Assembly: GCF_016785085.1 (NCBI RefSeq)
Contig: NZ_JAENHO010000002.1
Span: forward strand, 868,001-932,000
Direction: 5' to 3'
Length of the DNA: 64,000 bases
DNA from: Paractinoplanes lichenicola
GTDB lineage: Bacteria > Actinomycetota > Actinomycetes > Mycobacteriales > Micromonosporaceae
Positions 48,822 to 56,494 of this stretch are shown piece by piece; within the stretch, counting starts at the first letter, position 1, and every line of letters begins with the position of its first letter. Made by a program: the position numbers and the translations under genes. The notes beneath the pieces are model-generated. The model had not been told where the DNA came from. It made no database searches and saw nothing but the letters and a program-made list of their open reading frames with translations.

Positions 48822-50585
48822 TTGTCCCGCCGCGCTCCCCGGGCGTCCATCGATCCGGACGCTCGCAAGGGCTGGCTGCGCCGGGCGCTGCCGCTGGTCA
48901 AGGCCCACAAGGCACTGCTGATCACGTCGCTCACGCTGTCCTTCGCCGGCCTGATCGTGCAGGTGCAGATCCCCAACCTGGTCCGGATCGGCATCGACGA
49001 GGCCGTCGTCGAGAAAACCGCACAGCTCACCACGTACGTCTGGTGGATCGTCGGGCTGGCCCTGCTGCAAGGCCTGATCAACTTCCTGGCCCGGCTCTAT
49101 CTGCTGCGCACGGCGTACGAGCTCGAATACGACCTGCGCAACATCGTCTACTCCCACCTGGCCCGCATGCCGTTCGGCTTCTACGACCGGGTGCAGACCG
49201 GCGAGCTGATGTCCCGCAGCGGCTCCGACATCCGGGCCGTACAGCTCTACCTGTCGTTCGGCCCGTCGATCCTCGTGCAGTGCCTGATCGCGGTCGTCGC
49301 GTTCGGGCTGATGCTCTCGATCAACGTGCCGCTGGCGATCGTCGCCATGATCACGATGCCGGTCATCGGGGTGCTCGGCGTCAGCATGCGCAAGGCGATC
49401 TTCCCGGTGTCGTGGATGATCCAGGCCCGGCTGGCCCAGCTGGCCACCGTGGTCGACGAGAACATCCAGGGCGTACGCATCGTGAAGGCATTCGCCGCCG
49501 AGGGCCGCCAGCTGCGGCAGCTCGCCGAGAGCGCCGACCGCATCCGCTGGGCGTACCGGCAGGACGCGCGGATCCGCAGCCGCTGGAACCCGGTGCTCGA
49601 CAACCTGCCCCGCCTCGGGCTGGCGCTGGTGCTGCTGGTCGGCGGCTACATGGTGATCGAGGGCAGCACCACCGTGGGCACGATCGTCGCCTTCAACTCG
49701 TACGTGCTCATGCTCCAGCCGCCGTTCCGCCTGCTCGGCATGATGATCATGATGGGCCAGCGGGCCTCGGCCTCCGCGCGCCGCATCTACGACATCCTCG
49801 ACACCCCGAGCGACGTCGTCGACCAGGCCGACCCGCTCGACGTGCCGCTGCGGGGCGACCTCGCCTTTGAGGGCGTTCGTTTCACGTACCCGAACGGGAC
49901 TGTGGCCTTGAACGGGCTCGACCTGCACATCAGCCCGGGGGAGACGGTGGCCGTCGTCGGTGGCACCGGGTCCGGCAAGTCGACGCTGGGCCGGTTGATC
50001 GCCCGCTTCTACGACGTCACCGACGGGCGCGTCACGATCGACGGGCACGACGTGCGCTCGCTGGCCCTGCACTCGCTGCGGCAACAGGTGGGCATCGTGC
50101 CCGACGAGCCGTTCCTGTTCTCGCTGTCCCTGCACGACGACATCGCGTACGGGAAACCCGACGCCTCCCGGGCCGAGGTGGTCGCAGCCGCCGTGGCCGC
50201 CGGGGCCGACGAGTTCATCCGCAACCTGCCCGACGGCTACGACACGGTGGTGGGCGAACGCGGCTACACCCTGAGCGGCGGCCAACGGCAGCGCGTCGCG
50301 ATCGCCCGGGCGCTGCTGGTCAACCCGCCGGTGCTCGTATTGGACGACGCCACGAGCGCCATCGACGTCACCGTGGAACAACGCATCCACGCCTCACTAC
50401 GCGACCAGATGCGCGGCCGGACGACCCTGATCGTCGCCCACCGGTTGTCGACGATCGGGCTGGCCGACCGGGTCGTCCTGATGGAGGCGGGCCGCGTCAT
50501 AGCCGACGGCACCCACACGTCGCTGCTGGCCACGGAACCCCGCTACGCCCAGGTCCTCGCCGCCTCCGTGGAGGTCGCCCCGTGA
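48822..50585 (+). CDS. ABC exporter half-transporter, degenerate-site subunit
   Basis: A 587-residue fused TMD-NBD protein (type IV ABC exporter). Six helices span residues 30-320. The NBD has Walker A GGTGSGKS (380-387), signature LSGGQRQR and Walker B VLVLDDATSAID. Asp instead of Glu follows the Walker B Asp, so its own catalytic base is weak, while its signature is canonical. The next gene shows the opposite pattern, so the two form a heterodimer with one degenerate and one active site. TTG at 48822 follows tggagg at 48811-48816. The gene overlaps the next by 4 bp. Confidence 0.93.
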   Translation: MSRRAPRASIDPDARKGWLRRALPLVKAHKALLITSLTLSFAGLIVQVQIPNLVRIGIDEAVVEKTAQLTTYVWWIVGLALLQGLINFLARLYLLRTAYELEYDLRNIVYSHLARMPFGFYDRVQTGELMSRSGSDIRAVQLYLSFGPSILVQCLIAVVAFGLMLSINVPLAIVAMITMPVIGVLGVSMRKAIFPVSWMIQARLAQLATVVDENIQGVRIVKAFAAEGRQLRQLAESADRIRWAYRQDARIRSRWNPVLDNLPRLGLALVLLVGGYMVIEGSTTVGTIVAFNSYVLMLQPPFRLLGMMIMMGQRASASARRIYDILDTPSDVVDQADPLDVPLRGDLAFEGVRFTYPNGTVALNGLDLHISPGETVAVVGGTGSGKSTLGRLIARFYDVTDGRVTIDGHDVRSLALHSLRQQVGIVPDEPFLFSLSLHDDIAYGKPDASRAEVVAAAVAAGADEFIRNLPDGYDTVVGERGYTLSGGQRQRVAIARALLVNPPVLVLDDATSAIDVTVEQRIHASLRDQMRGRTTLIVAHRLSTIGLADRVVLMEAGRVIADGTHTSLLATEPRYAQVLAASVEVAP

Positions 50586-52501
50586 GCATGTTCGGAGGCG
50601 GGTTCGGGGGCTTCAACGTCGGCGGGCGGCCCACCGTCGGCGCGGCCGGGCGTAAGGGCAACGGCCTGCCGTTCGCGGGCATCCCCGACGACCTGCGCGA
50701 GGGCGTGGCCAGGCTGGAGTCGCGCGAGCCCGACCACGGCGACCCGGGCGTGGCGTTCGACCCGGTGCACGACGACGGGCCGCGGATCTCGATGAGCCGC
50801 CTGCTGATCGGGCGGCCCGGGCTGCTCCTCGCGGCGTCGCTGGCGATTCTTGTCGAGACGCTGCTGCTGCAGGCCGGGCCCTACCTCGTACAGGTGGGAA
50901 TTGACCACGGCATCGCGGCCGGCAACCTGCGCGTGCTGATCATCGCCACCGCCTGCTTCGTGGCCGCCGTGCTGCTGACCGGGGTCGCCACCGCCGTCCG
51001 CATGCGCAAGAGCGGCCTGCTCGCCGCGGCCGCCACCCGTGACCTGCGCATCCGCATCTTCGCCCACCTGCAGCGGATGTCGCTCGACTACTACACGCGC
51101 GAGAAGGCCGGCGTCACGATGACCCGGATGACCTCCGACGTGGAGTCGTTGCAGAGCCTGCTGCAGGACGGCTTCGCCCAGTTCCTCATCCAGGGCCTGA
51201 CGATGGTCGTCGTCACCGGGCTGCTGTTCCACTACAACTTTTTGTTAGCGTGGCTCACTTTGGCCTTGGTCGTGCCGCCGCTGACGATCGCCTCGCTGTG
51301 GTTCCGGCATGCGGCCGACAAGGGCTACAACCGCCAGCGCGACGCCATCGCCACGATGTTCGCCGACCTGTCCGAGAGCCTCAACGGCGTACGGGTGGTG
51401 ACCGCACACAACCGCCAGGAGCGCAACGTCGTCGCCCACCGCGAGGTCGTCGGCGGCTATCGCGACGCGAACGACTTCACCGGCCGGATCAACGCGATCT
51501 ACGGCCCCGGCACGTCGGTGATCGGGCTCATCGCGATGGCCGTCCTGCTGCTCATCGGCGGCCGCATGGTGCTGCGCGGCGACCTGACGATCGGCGAGCT
51601 GACCGCCTTCGTGCTCTACATCAACTCGTTCTTCCAGCCGGTGCAGCAGCTGGTGCAGCTCTACACGCAGTATCAGCAGGGCAAGGCGGCCATCGGCAAG
51701 ATCCGCGGCCTGCTCGTCTCGGCGCCGTCGGTCGTCTTCGCACCCGATGCCGTCGTCCTGCCCCCGGTCACCGGCCGGATCGTCTTCGACGACGTGACCT
51801 TCGGCTACTCCCCGGACCGTCCCGTGCTGTCGGGCGTCGACCTCGACATCGCACCCGGCGAGACGATCGCGTGCGTGGGCCCGACCGGCGCCGGCAAGTC
51901 CACCCTGGCCAAGCTGGTGACCCGGTTCTACGACCCGACCTCGGGCAGCATTTCCATCGACGGGTACGACCTGCGGTCCGTGACCCTGGAGTCGCTGCGC
52001 ACCCAGATCGGGGTCGTCCCGCAGGAGCCGTTCCTGTTCGCGGGCACGCTGCGCGACAACATCGCGTTCGCCCGCCCGTCCGCCACCGACGACGAGGTAT
52101 GGGCCGCCGTCGACGCCGTCGGCCTGCGCGACCTCGTGCAGCGCTCACCGGAGGGGCTCGACACGCCGCTGCACGAGCGGGGCCAGTCGGTGTCGTCGGG
52201 GGAGCGGCAGTTGCTGGCCCTGGCCCGGGCCTTCCTGGCCGAGCCGCGCGTGGTCGTGCTCGACGAGGCCACGTCCAGCCTCGACCTGCGCTCGGAGCTA
52301 CGCGTCGAGGCGGCGCTGGACGCGCTGCTCGAGGGTCGTACGGCAATTCTCGTCGCCCATCGCTTGTCGACCGCGATGCGAGCCGACCGGATCATCGTGG
52401 TCGACGACCACCACATCGTCGAAACCGGCAGCCACGACGAACTGCTGGCGGCGGGCGGCCACTACGCGGCGATGTTCGAGACGTGGGCCGCCCACTCCTG
52501 A
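50582..52501 (+). CDS. ABC exporter half-transporter, catalytic subunit
   Basis: A 639-residue TMD-NBD protein. An N-terminal Gly-rich segment and about 60 extra residues precede the first helix. The NBD has Walker A GPTGAGKS, a non-canonical signature VSSGERQL, and a canonical Walker B VVLDEATSSLD with the catalytic Glu. With its partner (48822-50585) it makes a heterodimeric multidrug or lipid exporter of the TM287/288 type. GTG at 50582 overlaps the previous stop (GTGA), so the two subunits are translated in a coupled way. The MFS gene upstream suggests a detoxification cluster (inference). Confidence 0.93.
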   Translation: MSMFGGGFGGFNVGGRPTVGAAGRKGNGLPFAGIPDDLREGVARLESREPDHGDPGVAFDPVHDDGPRISMSRLLIGRPGLLLAASLAILVETLLLQAGPYLVQVGIDHGIAAGNLRVLIIATACFVAAVLLTGVATAVRMRKSGLLAAAATRDLRIRIFAHLQRMSLDYYTREKAGVTMTRMTSDVESLQSLLQDGFAQFLIQGLTMVVVTGLLFHYNFLLAWLTLALVVPPLTIASLWFRHAADKGYNRQRDAIATMFADLSESLNGVRVVTAHNRQERNVVAHREVVGGYRDANDFTGRINAIYGPGTSVIGLIAMAVLLLIGGRMVLRGDLTIGELTAFVLYINSFFQPVQQLVQLYTQYQQGKAAIGKIRGLLVSAPSVVFAPDAVVLPPVTGRIVFDDVTFGYSPDRPVLSGVDLDIAPGETIACVGPTGAGKSTLAKLVTRFYDPTSGSISIDGYDLRSVTLESLRTQIGVVPQEPFLFAGTLRDNIAFARPSATDDEVWAAVDAVGLRDLVQRSPEGLDTPLHERGQSVSSGERQLLALARAFLAEPRVVVLDEATSSLDLRSELRVEAALDALLEGRTAILVAHRLSTAMRADRIIVVDDHHIVETGSHDELLAAGGHYAAMFETWAAHS

Positions 52502-52573
52502 CCGCCTCACCAGGCCAGCTATCAGTTCGTCGGAGCTGCACGCTTGCCCGTTCAGCGTTCCCCGCGCCTCGGG

Positions 52574-52984
52574 TCAGGACCGGCCGGTCAGCTCGCGGAG
52601 GAGCTGTTCGACGCGCGTGCGGATGTCGTCGCGAATGGGGCGGACGGCGCCGAGATCCTGGCCGGCGGGGTCGTCGAGCTTCCAGTCCTCGTAGCGCCGG
52701 CCGGGGAAGAACGGGCAGGTGTCGCCGCAGCCCATGGTGATCACGACGTCGCTGGCCTCGACGGCCTCCGGCTCGAGTTTCTTGGGGTGTTCGGCGGTGA
52801 TGTCGATGCCGGCCTCGGCCATGGCGGCGACGGCGACAGGGTTGATCTGGCCGGCGGGCTCGGAGCCGGCGGAGCGGACCTCGATGGTGTCGCCGGCGAG
52901 GTGGCGCAGCCAGCCGGCGGCCATTTGGGAGCGTCCGGCATTGTGGACGCAGACGAACAGGACGCTGGGCTTGGTGCTGGTCAT
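52574..52984 (-). CDS. arsC: arsenate reductase (low-molecular-weight phosphatase type)
   Basis: A 136-residue ArsC that reduces arsenate to arsenite. The P-loop VCVHNAGRS holds the nucleophile Cys and Arg, and the resolving cysteine pair is in MGCGDTCPFFPG, followed by the DW-x-L-D-D-P-A-G motif. It is the last gene of a minus-strand ars operon that begins with arsR at 53672. Two decayed genes lie between. ATG at 52984 is the family-typical start (TSTKPSVLFVCVHN). Confidence 0.93.
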   Translation of the reverse strand: MTSTKPSVLFVCVHNAGRSQMAAGWLRHLAGDTIEVRSAGSEPAGQINPVAVAAMAEAGIDITAEHPKKLEPEAVEASDVVITMGCGDTCPFFPGRRYEDWKLDDPAGQDLGAVRPIRDDIRTRVEQLLRELTGRS

Positions 52985-53001
52985 GGTGGTGGCTCCGAGG
53001 C

Positions 53002-53136
53002 TCAGGCGATGGCAGGGCTGCCGTCGGGTGCTTCGGTCTCGAAGGTGGCATCGCCGGTGGCGATCCCGAGCCGATAGATCTCGAGGACGGGTTCGGCGTG
53101 CTTGTCGCGCATCGCGGCGACGGTGATCGTGTTCAT
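53002..53136 (-). pseudogene. truncated arsN-like GNAT acetyltransferase
   Basis: The 44-residue frame MNTITVAAMRDKHAEPVLEI continues with YRLGIATGDATFETEAPDG and then stops. It matches the N-terminal strand-helix-strand of phosphinothricin/arsinothricin N-acetyltransferases (ArsN1-like), which are normally about 170 residues. The acetyl-CoA-binding core is missing. Lying in an ars operon, it is best read as a remnant of arsN. Confidence 0.7.
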
Positions 53137-53201
53137 CGTGGCGCGGCCTCCTGGTGAGCGTGCGGGACGACAACGTCTGCGGCCGTGGGGCCGGCGCCGG
53201 C

Positions 53202-53318
53202 CTACCACCAGGCGATGGCGGCGACGGCGAGCAGGCCGCCGGCGATTTGCGCGGCGAGGAACGCGGGTGCCGAGGCGGGGGCGATGCCGGCGAAGGCGCC
53301 GGCCCGGCGGGGGCAGGG
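53202..53318 (-). pseudogene. remnant of an ars-operon aquaporin (MIP family)
   Basis: Directly after the arsR stop, in the same frame, the minus strand reads AGAFAGIAPASAPAFLAAQI and then AGGLLAVAAIAWW and a stop. This matches the last half-helix and sixth helix of actinobacterial MIP channels found next to arsR (TFAGIAPASVP-x-F-x-AAQ). The other about 190 residues, including both NPA boxes, are gone and there is no start codon. It is a 3' stub left by deletion. Confidence 0.7.
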
Positions 53319-53672
53319 TCACGCGTCGGCCGTGGCGGTCATCGCTGATGCGTCGAGCAGCTGCGAGAGCGCGGCCAGAGCGGAGGGGACGACCCGGTAG
53401 TAGACCCAGGATGCGCGTCGCTCACCGGTGATCAGCCCGGCGTCGCGCAGCACTTTGAGGTGGTGCGAGATGGTCGGCGGGGTCTGGGTGAACGCGTCGA
53501 GCAGGTCGCAGACGCAGACTTCTTGCCCGGCGCGGGCGGCGATCATCGACAGCAGTCGCAACCGGACCGGGTCGCTGAGTGCCTTGAAGGTCTGCGCGAA
53601 CGCGACGGCGTCGGACTCGGTCACCGGCTCGGTGACCATCGGCGTGTTGCAACAGCCCTCTGGATTCGACAC
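53319..53672 (-). CDS. arsR: ArsR family arsenic-responsive repressor
   Basis: A 117-residue SmtB/ArsR winged-helix repressor. The N-terminal vicinal cysteines in NPEGCCNTP and the CVCDL cysteines in helix 3 match the three-coordinate arsenite site described for Corynebacterium glutamicum ArsR (Cys15, Cys16, Cys55). The recognition helix is PPTISHHLKVLRDAGLI, with the wing at ERRASWVYY. GTG at 53672 was chosen because it keeps the CC pair and gives SNPEGCC near the start; an ATG at 53639 would remove it. The stop is followed directly by the aquaporin remnant. Confidence 0.92.
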   Translation of the reverse strand: MSNPEGCCNTPMVTEPVTESDAVAFAQTFKALSDPVRLRLLSMIAARAGQEVCVCDLLDAFTQTPPTISHHLKVLRDAGLITGERRASWVYYRVVPSALAALSQLLDASAMTATADA

Positions 53673-53739
53673 CCGTCGAGTTTGACACTCGTCGAATCCG
53701 ATGGCAAGCTGCGGATTAGATGACAATCGAATCCGATGG
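53664..53739. promoter_or_regulatory. candidate ArsR operator between arsR and arsI
   Basis: attcgac (53664-53670) and gtcgaat (53691-53697) form an inverted repeat. tcgaatccgatgg is repeated directly at 53692-53704 and 53727-53739. The region separates the divergent arsR and arsI starts, so one repressor could control both. Confidence 0.5.
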
Positions 53740-53749
53740 AGGTGCCGGG

Positions 53750-54238
53750 ATGTCTCGTGTTCAGCTCGCGTTGCGGGTCGCTGACCTGGAGGGGTCGGTG
53801 GCGTTCTATTCCAAGCTGTTCGGCGTCGAGCCGGCCAAGCGCCGTCCGGGGTATGCGAACTTCGCGATCGCCGAGCCGCCGCTCAAGCTGGTCCTGCTCG
53901 AAGGCGAGTCCGGCACTCCGACGGTGATGGATCACCTCGGCGTCGAGGTCGAGACATCCGAGGCGGTCGACGCGGCGACCACCCGGCTGACCGAGTCGGG
54001 CCTGGTCACCCTGACTGAGGGCGACACCGAGTGCTGCTATGCGCTGCAGGACAAGGTGTGGGTGCGGGGCCCTGGCCAGGAGCCGTGGGAGGTGTATGTC
54101 GTCAAGGGTGACTCGAACGTCGGTGACAAGCCGATGCCCGACGCCGTCGACTGCTGCGCGGACAGCCCGGCTGCAGCCGTTGCGGGCCCGCAGTCGCAGG
54201 TCTCGGCGGTGGCGCCGGCTTCGTCCAGCTGCTGCTGA
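53750..54238 (+). CDS. arsI: ArsI/CadI-type vicinal oxygen chelate protein
   Basis: A 162-residue glyoxalase-fold protein: SRVQLALRVADLEGSVAFYS, then LFGVEPAKRRPGYANFA, HLGVEVETSEAV, the thiolate pair in DTECCYALQDKVWV, and EPWEVYVV. ArsI cleaves the C-As bond of trivalent methyl- or aryl-arsenicals; the close homologue CadI is induced by cadmium. A cysteine-containing tail (DCCADSP and a final SSSCC) may trap metalloids. ATG at 53750 has ggagg upstream. It is divergent from arsR and presumably repressed by it. Confidence 0.88.
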   Translation: MSRVQLALRVADLEGSVAFYSKLFGVEPAKRRPGYANFAIAEPPLKLVLLEGESGTPTVMDHLGVEVETSEAVDAATTRLTESGLVTLTEGDTECCYALQDKVWVRGPGQEPWEVYVVKGDSNVGDKPMPDAVDCCADSPAAAVAGPQSQVSAVAPASSSCC

Positions 54239-54359
54239 ACGTATTGACTCGGGCCGGGCCGTCGAGCAGGACGTCGACGTTCCCGGACACTCGCAGAAAC
54301 TCCGCGGACGCGACAGCGGGGTACGCGGTTGTGCACTTGGGAATGTCGTACCCGTCGAT

Positions 54360-54375
54360 TAGAATGTATGTACGA
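54360..54375. promoter_or_regulatory. LexA (SOS)-box-like sequence
   Basis: tagaatgtatgtacga matches the actinobacterial SOS consensus TCGAAC-N4-GTTCGA at 9 of 12 fixed positions. It lies 76 bp before the hypothetical gene at 54451. Functional status is uncertain. Confidence 0.3.
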
Positions 54376-54450
54376 ATAAGGCCTGTGAGCTGCTGATCTT
54401 CGGCGTGTCGAGAGCGCCTTTGATCTTGTGTGGCCAGTTGGGAGATCGAC

Positions 54451-55122
54451 GTGACCGCGTCTGTCCTGAGTGTTCCCTCGACCAACCCCGTGCCCGTCAT
54501 CCCGCCCTACGCGACCATGCTCGGCTTCACCCGGTATGTGACTCGCACCGGCCCGGCCAAGGCCACGTTCGTCGGCGGCCTGCGTCGCGCGCGTGAGCGC
54601 CGGTCCGGCTTCAACCCGCACGGCCAGCTCGTCAAGGCGCTCAAGGCCGACATCGCGTTCCGCACCGGCGGGAGCTACCTGTCCGGCGTGGTCGACCTGG
54701 TCAAGGAGCGGTGGAAGCCGCTCTACGAGTCGGTCAGTGCCGGCGCGAAGACCTATCTGGCCTCGCTGGGCGACCCGGCCGAGGTCAGCCTGGCCCAGAC
54801 CCGCGACGCGCTGGCCTCGGTGGGCCCGCTGGTCGTAAAGATCAACCCCCACTTCGGCCTCAAGTACGAGGACGGGCGGCGTGAGGCGGTCCGCCTGCAC
54901 TTCGACGAGGCCCCGCCCTCGGCCGAGCTGACGACGGCGATGCTGCATCTGATGGCCCGGCACATGGATCAGATTCTGCCCAACGCCGAACCGGTCCTGG
55001 TCGACCTCCGCCGGGGTGAGGTCCACCGGCTGGACGCCGGCTCCAAGCCGACCGACATCGAGACGTGGCTGGCCGGGGAGGCGGCTGCCTTCACGGCCAT
55101 GTGGGGCACGTCCGCCGCCTGA
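54451..55122 (+). CDS. conserved hypothetical protein, 223 aa
   Basis: No signal, membrane helix or known catalytic motif is visible. The N-terminus TASVLSVPSTNPVPVIPPYA is followed by FTRYVTRTGPAKATFVGGLR and a basic stretch RRARERRSGFNPHG, which could bind nucleic acid. The C-terminal half is mixed helical, with KINPHFGLKYEDGRREAVRL in the middle. I do not recognise the family. GTG at 54451 follows ggaga by 5 nt and is preferred to the GTG at 54430. A strong terminator follows the gene. Confidence 0.7.
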   Translation: MTASVLSVPSTNPVPVIPPYATMLGFTRYVTRTGPAKATFVGGLRRARERRSGFNPHGQLVKALKADIAFRTGGSYLSGVVDLVKERWKPLYESVSAGAKTYLASLGDPAEVSLAQTRDALASVGPLVVKINPHFGLKYEDGRREAVRLHFDEAPPSAELTTAMLHLMARHMDQILPNAEPVLVDLRRGEVHRLDAGSKPTDIETWLAGEAAAFTAMWGTSAA

Positions 55123-55129
55123 CCGCTGC

Positions 55130-55170
55130 CCGCGACGCCCTGCCTCTCGCTTGCAGGCGGGGCGTCGCGG
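55130..55170 (+). terminator. long hairpin terminator after 55122
   Basis: Positions 55130-55145 pair with 55155-55170 over 16 bases (one G-U) with a 9-nt loop, starting 7 bp after the stop codon. Confidence 0.75.
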
Positions 55171-55206
55171 ACCTTCGTCACTTACCGGACATCGCGACAG
55201 GGCGTC

Positions 55207-55360
55207 CAGCTCCGTCGCGCCCAGCCCCCATCTCACGCAACTCCGTCGCGCCCGGCCGGACCTCGGTCAGAGCGCACCTCGCGCAGCTCCGCCCAGCCCA
55301 GCCCCCATCTCACGCAGCCCCGCCGCGTCCAGCCGGACCTTGGTCAGAGCGCACCTCGCG
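55207..55360. repeat. 77-bp direct repeat, two copies
   Basis: A 62-bp block starting cagcccccatctcacgca occurs at 55222-55283 and again at 55299-55360 with seven or so base changes; the flanking agctccg words extend the period to 77 bp. It fills most of the gap between the hypothetical gene and the GNAT gene. Confidence 0.8.
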
Positions 55361-55379
55361 GGGGTCGGGTCGGTGTCGG

Positions 55380-55835
55380 CTACAGGTTTTTGGCCATGTT
55401 GCGGCCGGTTTCGGCGTAGCCCAGTTGTTCGTAGAGGATGCGGGCGCCCGCGTTGTGGGCGAATACGTGCAAGCCGATCCGGGTGATGGCGTTGGCGTGG
55501 CACCAGCGTTCGGCGGCTTGCATGATGGCGCGGCCGTAGCCCTGGCGGCGTAGGCCGGGTTCGACGGCGACGTTGAAGACGAAGGCGGCCGGGCCGTTGA
55601 CTTTGATCCAGAGGAAGCCGATCCGGCGGGCGCCGTCGTAGGCGTGCCAGATGTGGTGGTCGGGGGTGGCGGGGCCGTCGGGCAGCAGGCGCGCGTAGGT
55701 CTCGGCAGCCTCGCGAGCGGCGTCCTGGACTGTACGGCCGGTGGCGACGACGCTCTCCGCGTAGTGCACCTCGGCCTCGGCGCGCCACGGCTCGTATTGT
55801 TCATCGGTCATGGGTTCCAGCCGCACATCCGTCAC
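55380..55835 (-). CDS. GNAT family N-acetyltransferase
   Basis: A 151-residue acetyltransferase. The N-terminus TDVRLEPMTDEQYEPWRAEA is typical of one-domain GNATs, the acetyl-CoA-binding motif is VEPGLRRQGYGRAIMQAAE, and motif B is near LHVFAHNAGARILYEQLGYAE. The substrate is unknown. GTG at 55835 was chosen because it gives the family-like TDVRL start; an ATG at 55811 is also possible. It is co-oriented with the membrane-protein gene upstream, 11 bp away. Confidence 0.9.
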   Translation of the reverse strand: MTDVRLEPMTDEQYEPWRAEAEVHYAESVVATGRTVQDAAREAAETYARLLPDGPATPDHHIWHAYDGARRIGFLWIKVNGPAAFVFNVAVEPGLRRQGYGRAIMQAAERWCHANAITRIGLHVFAHNAGARILYEQLGYAETGRNMAKNL

Positions 55836-55846
55836 GACCGACAACG

Positions 55847-56494
55847 TTAGGCGGTCAGGGCGATCGTCAGGGCGCCGGCGCCGACCATGACCGCGGCCCA
55901 TAGTTTGTCCATGTTGAACCAGGCGCGGCGGAGGATGTTGACGCCGACGAACTCGTAGACCAGCACCGCGCACACGGCCATGGCGGCGAACATGGCGATC
56001 GTGTGGATGCCGGCGGCGGCCACTCCCTCCAGGGCCGCCAGCGGGGTGCCGTCGAGGCCGGCGGGGGCGACATGGCCGGAGTGCCCGGTGGCCACGGGGG
56101 TGGCGGCCAGCACGGGCAGCAGCATCAGGCCGGCGCCGTGGGCCGAGGACATCAGGAACGACCAACCCGTCAGTTGGGTGTTGGACAGGCGCATGCCGGC
56201 CCAGCGGAAGTGGCGTTCGGAGAGCAGGCGCCACAGGCCGAAGGCGACCAGCACCGCGCCGCCCGCGATGCCGACGATGTTGGCCGCCACCACCGAGGAC
56301 GTGGCCGAGACGACCGCGGCCACGATGGCGACCGAGGCCAGGTGGCCCAGGGCGATGGGGGGCAGCGAGGTCAGCAGCACCCGGCGGGACCGTTCCTGCA
56401 TGCCCCGGGCCACGGCGAAGAGCCAGCCCATGGCCGGGTTGAGGCCGTGAAAAGCACCCAACCCGGCCAGGGCGGCCAGTTGTCCCCAGGTCAC
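55847..56494 (-). CDS. polytopic membrane protein coupled to the selenium-binding protein
   Basis: A 215-residue protein with about six helices. An N-terminal GLGAFHGLNPAMGWLFAVA motif precedes a cytosolic loop with RSRRVLLTS, then helices around LGHLASVAIVAAVV and LLPVLAATPVATG, and a C-terminal FNMDKLWAAVMVGAG. The H-G-L-N-P motif and histidines in membrane segments recall metal or small-molecule permeases (NicO/UreH-like), but the family is not certain. GTG at 56494 overlaps the upstream stop codon as GTGA, so translation is coupled to the SBP56 gene. Confidence 0.78.
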   Translation of the reverse strand: MTWGQLAALAGLGAFHGLNPAMGWLFAVARGMQERSRRVLLTSLPPIALGHLASVAIVAAVVSATSSVVAANIVGIAGGAVLVAFGLWRLLSERHFRWAGMRLSNTQLTGWSFLMSSAHGAGLMLLPVLAATPVATGHSGHVAPAGLDGTPLAALEGVAAAGIHTIAMFAAMAVCAVLVYEFVGVNILRRAWFNMDKLWAAVMVGAGALTIALTA

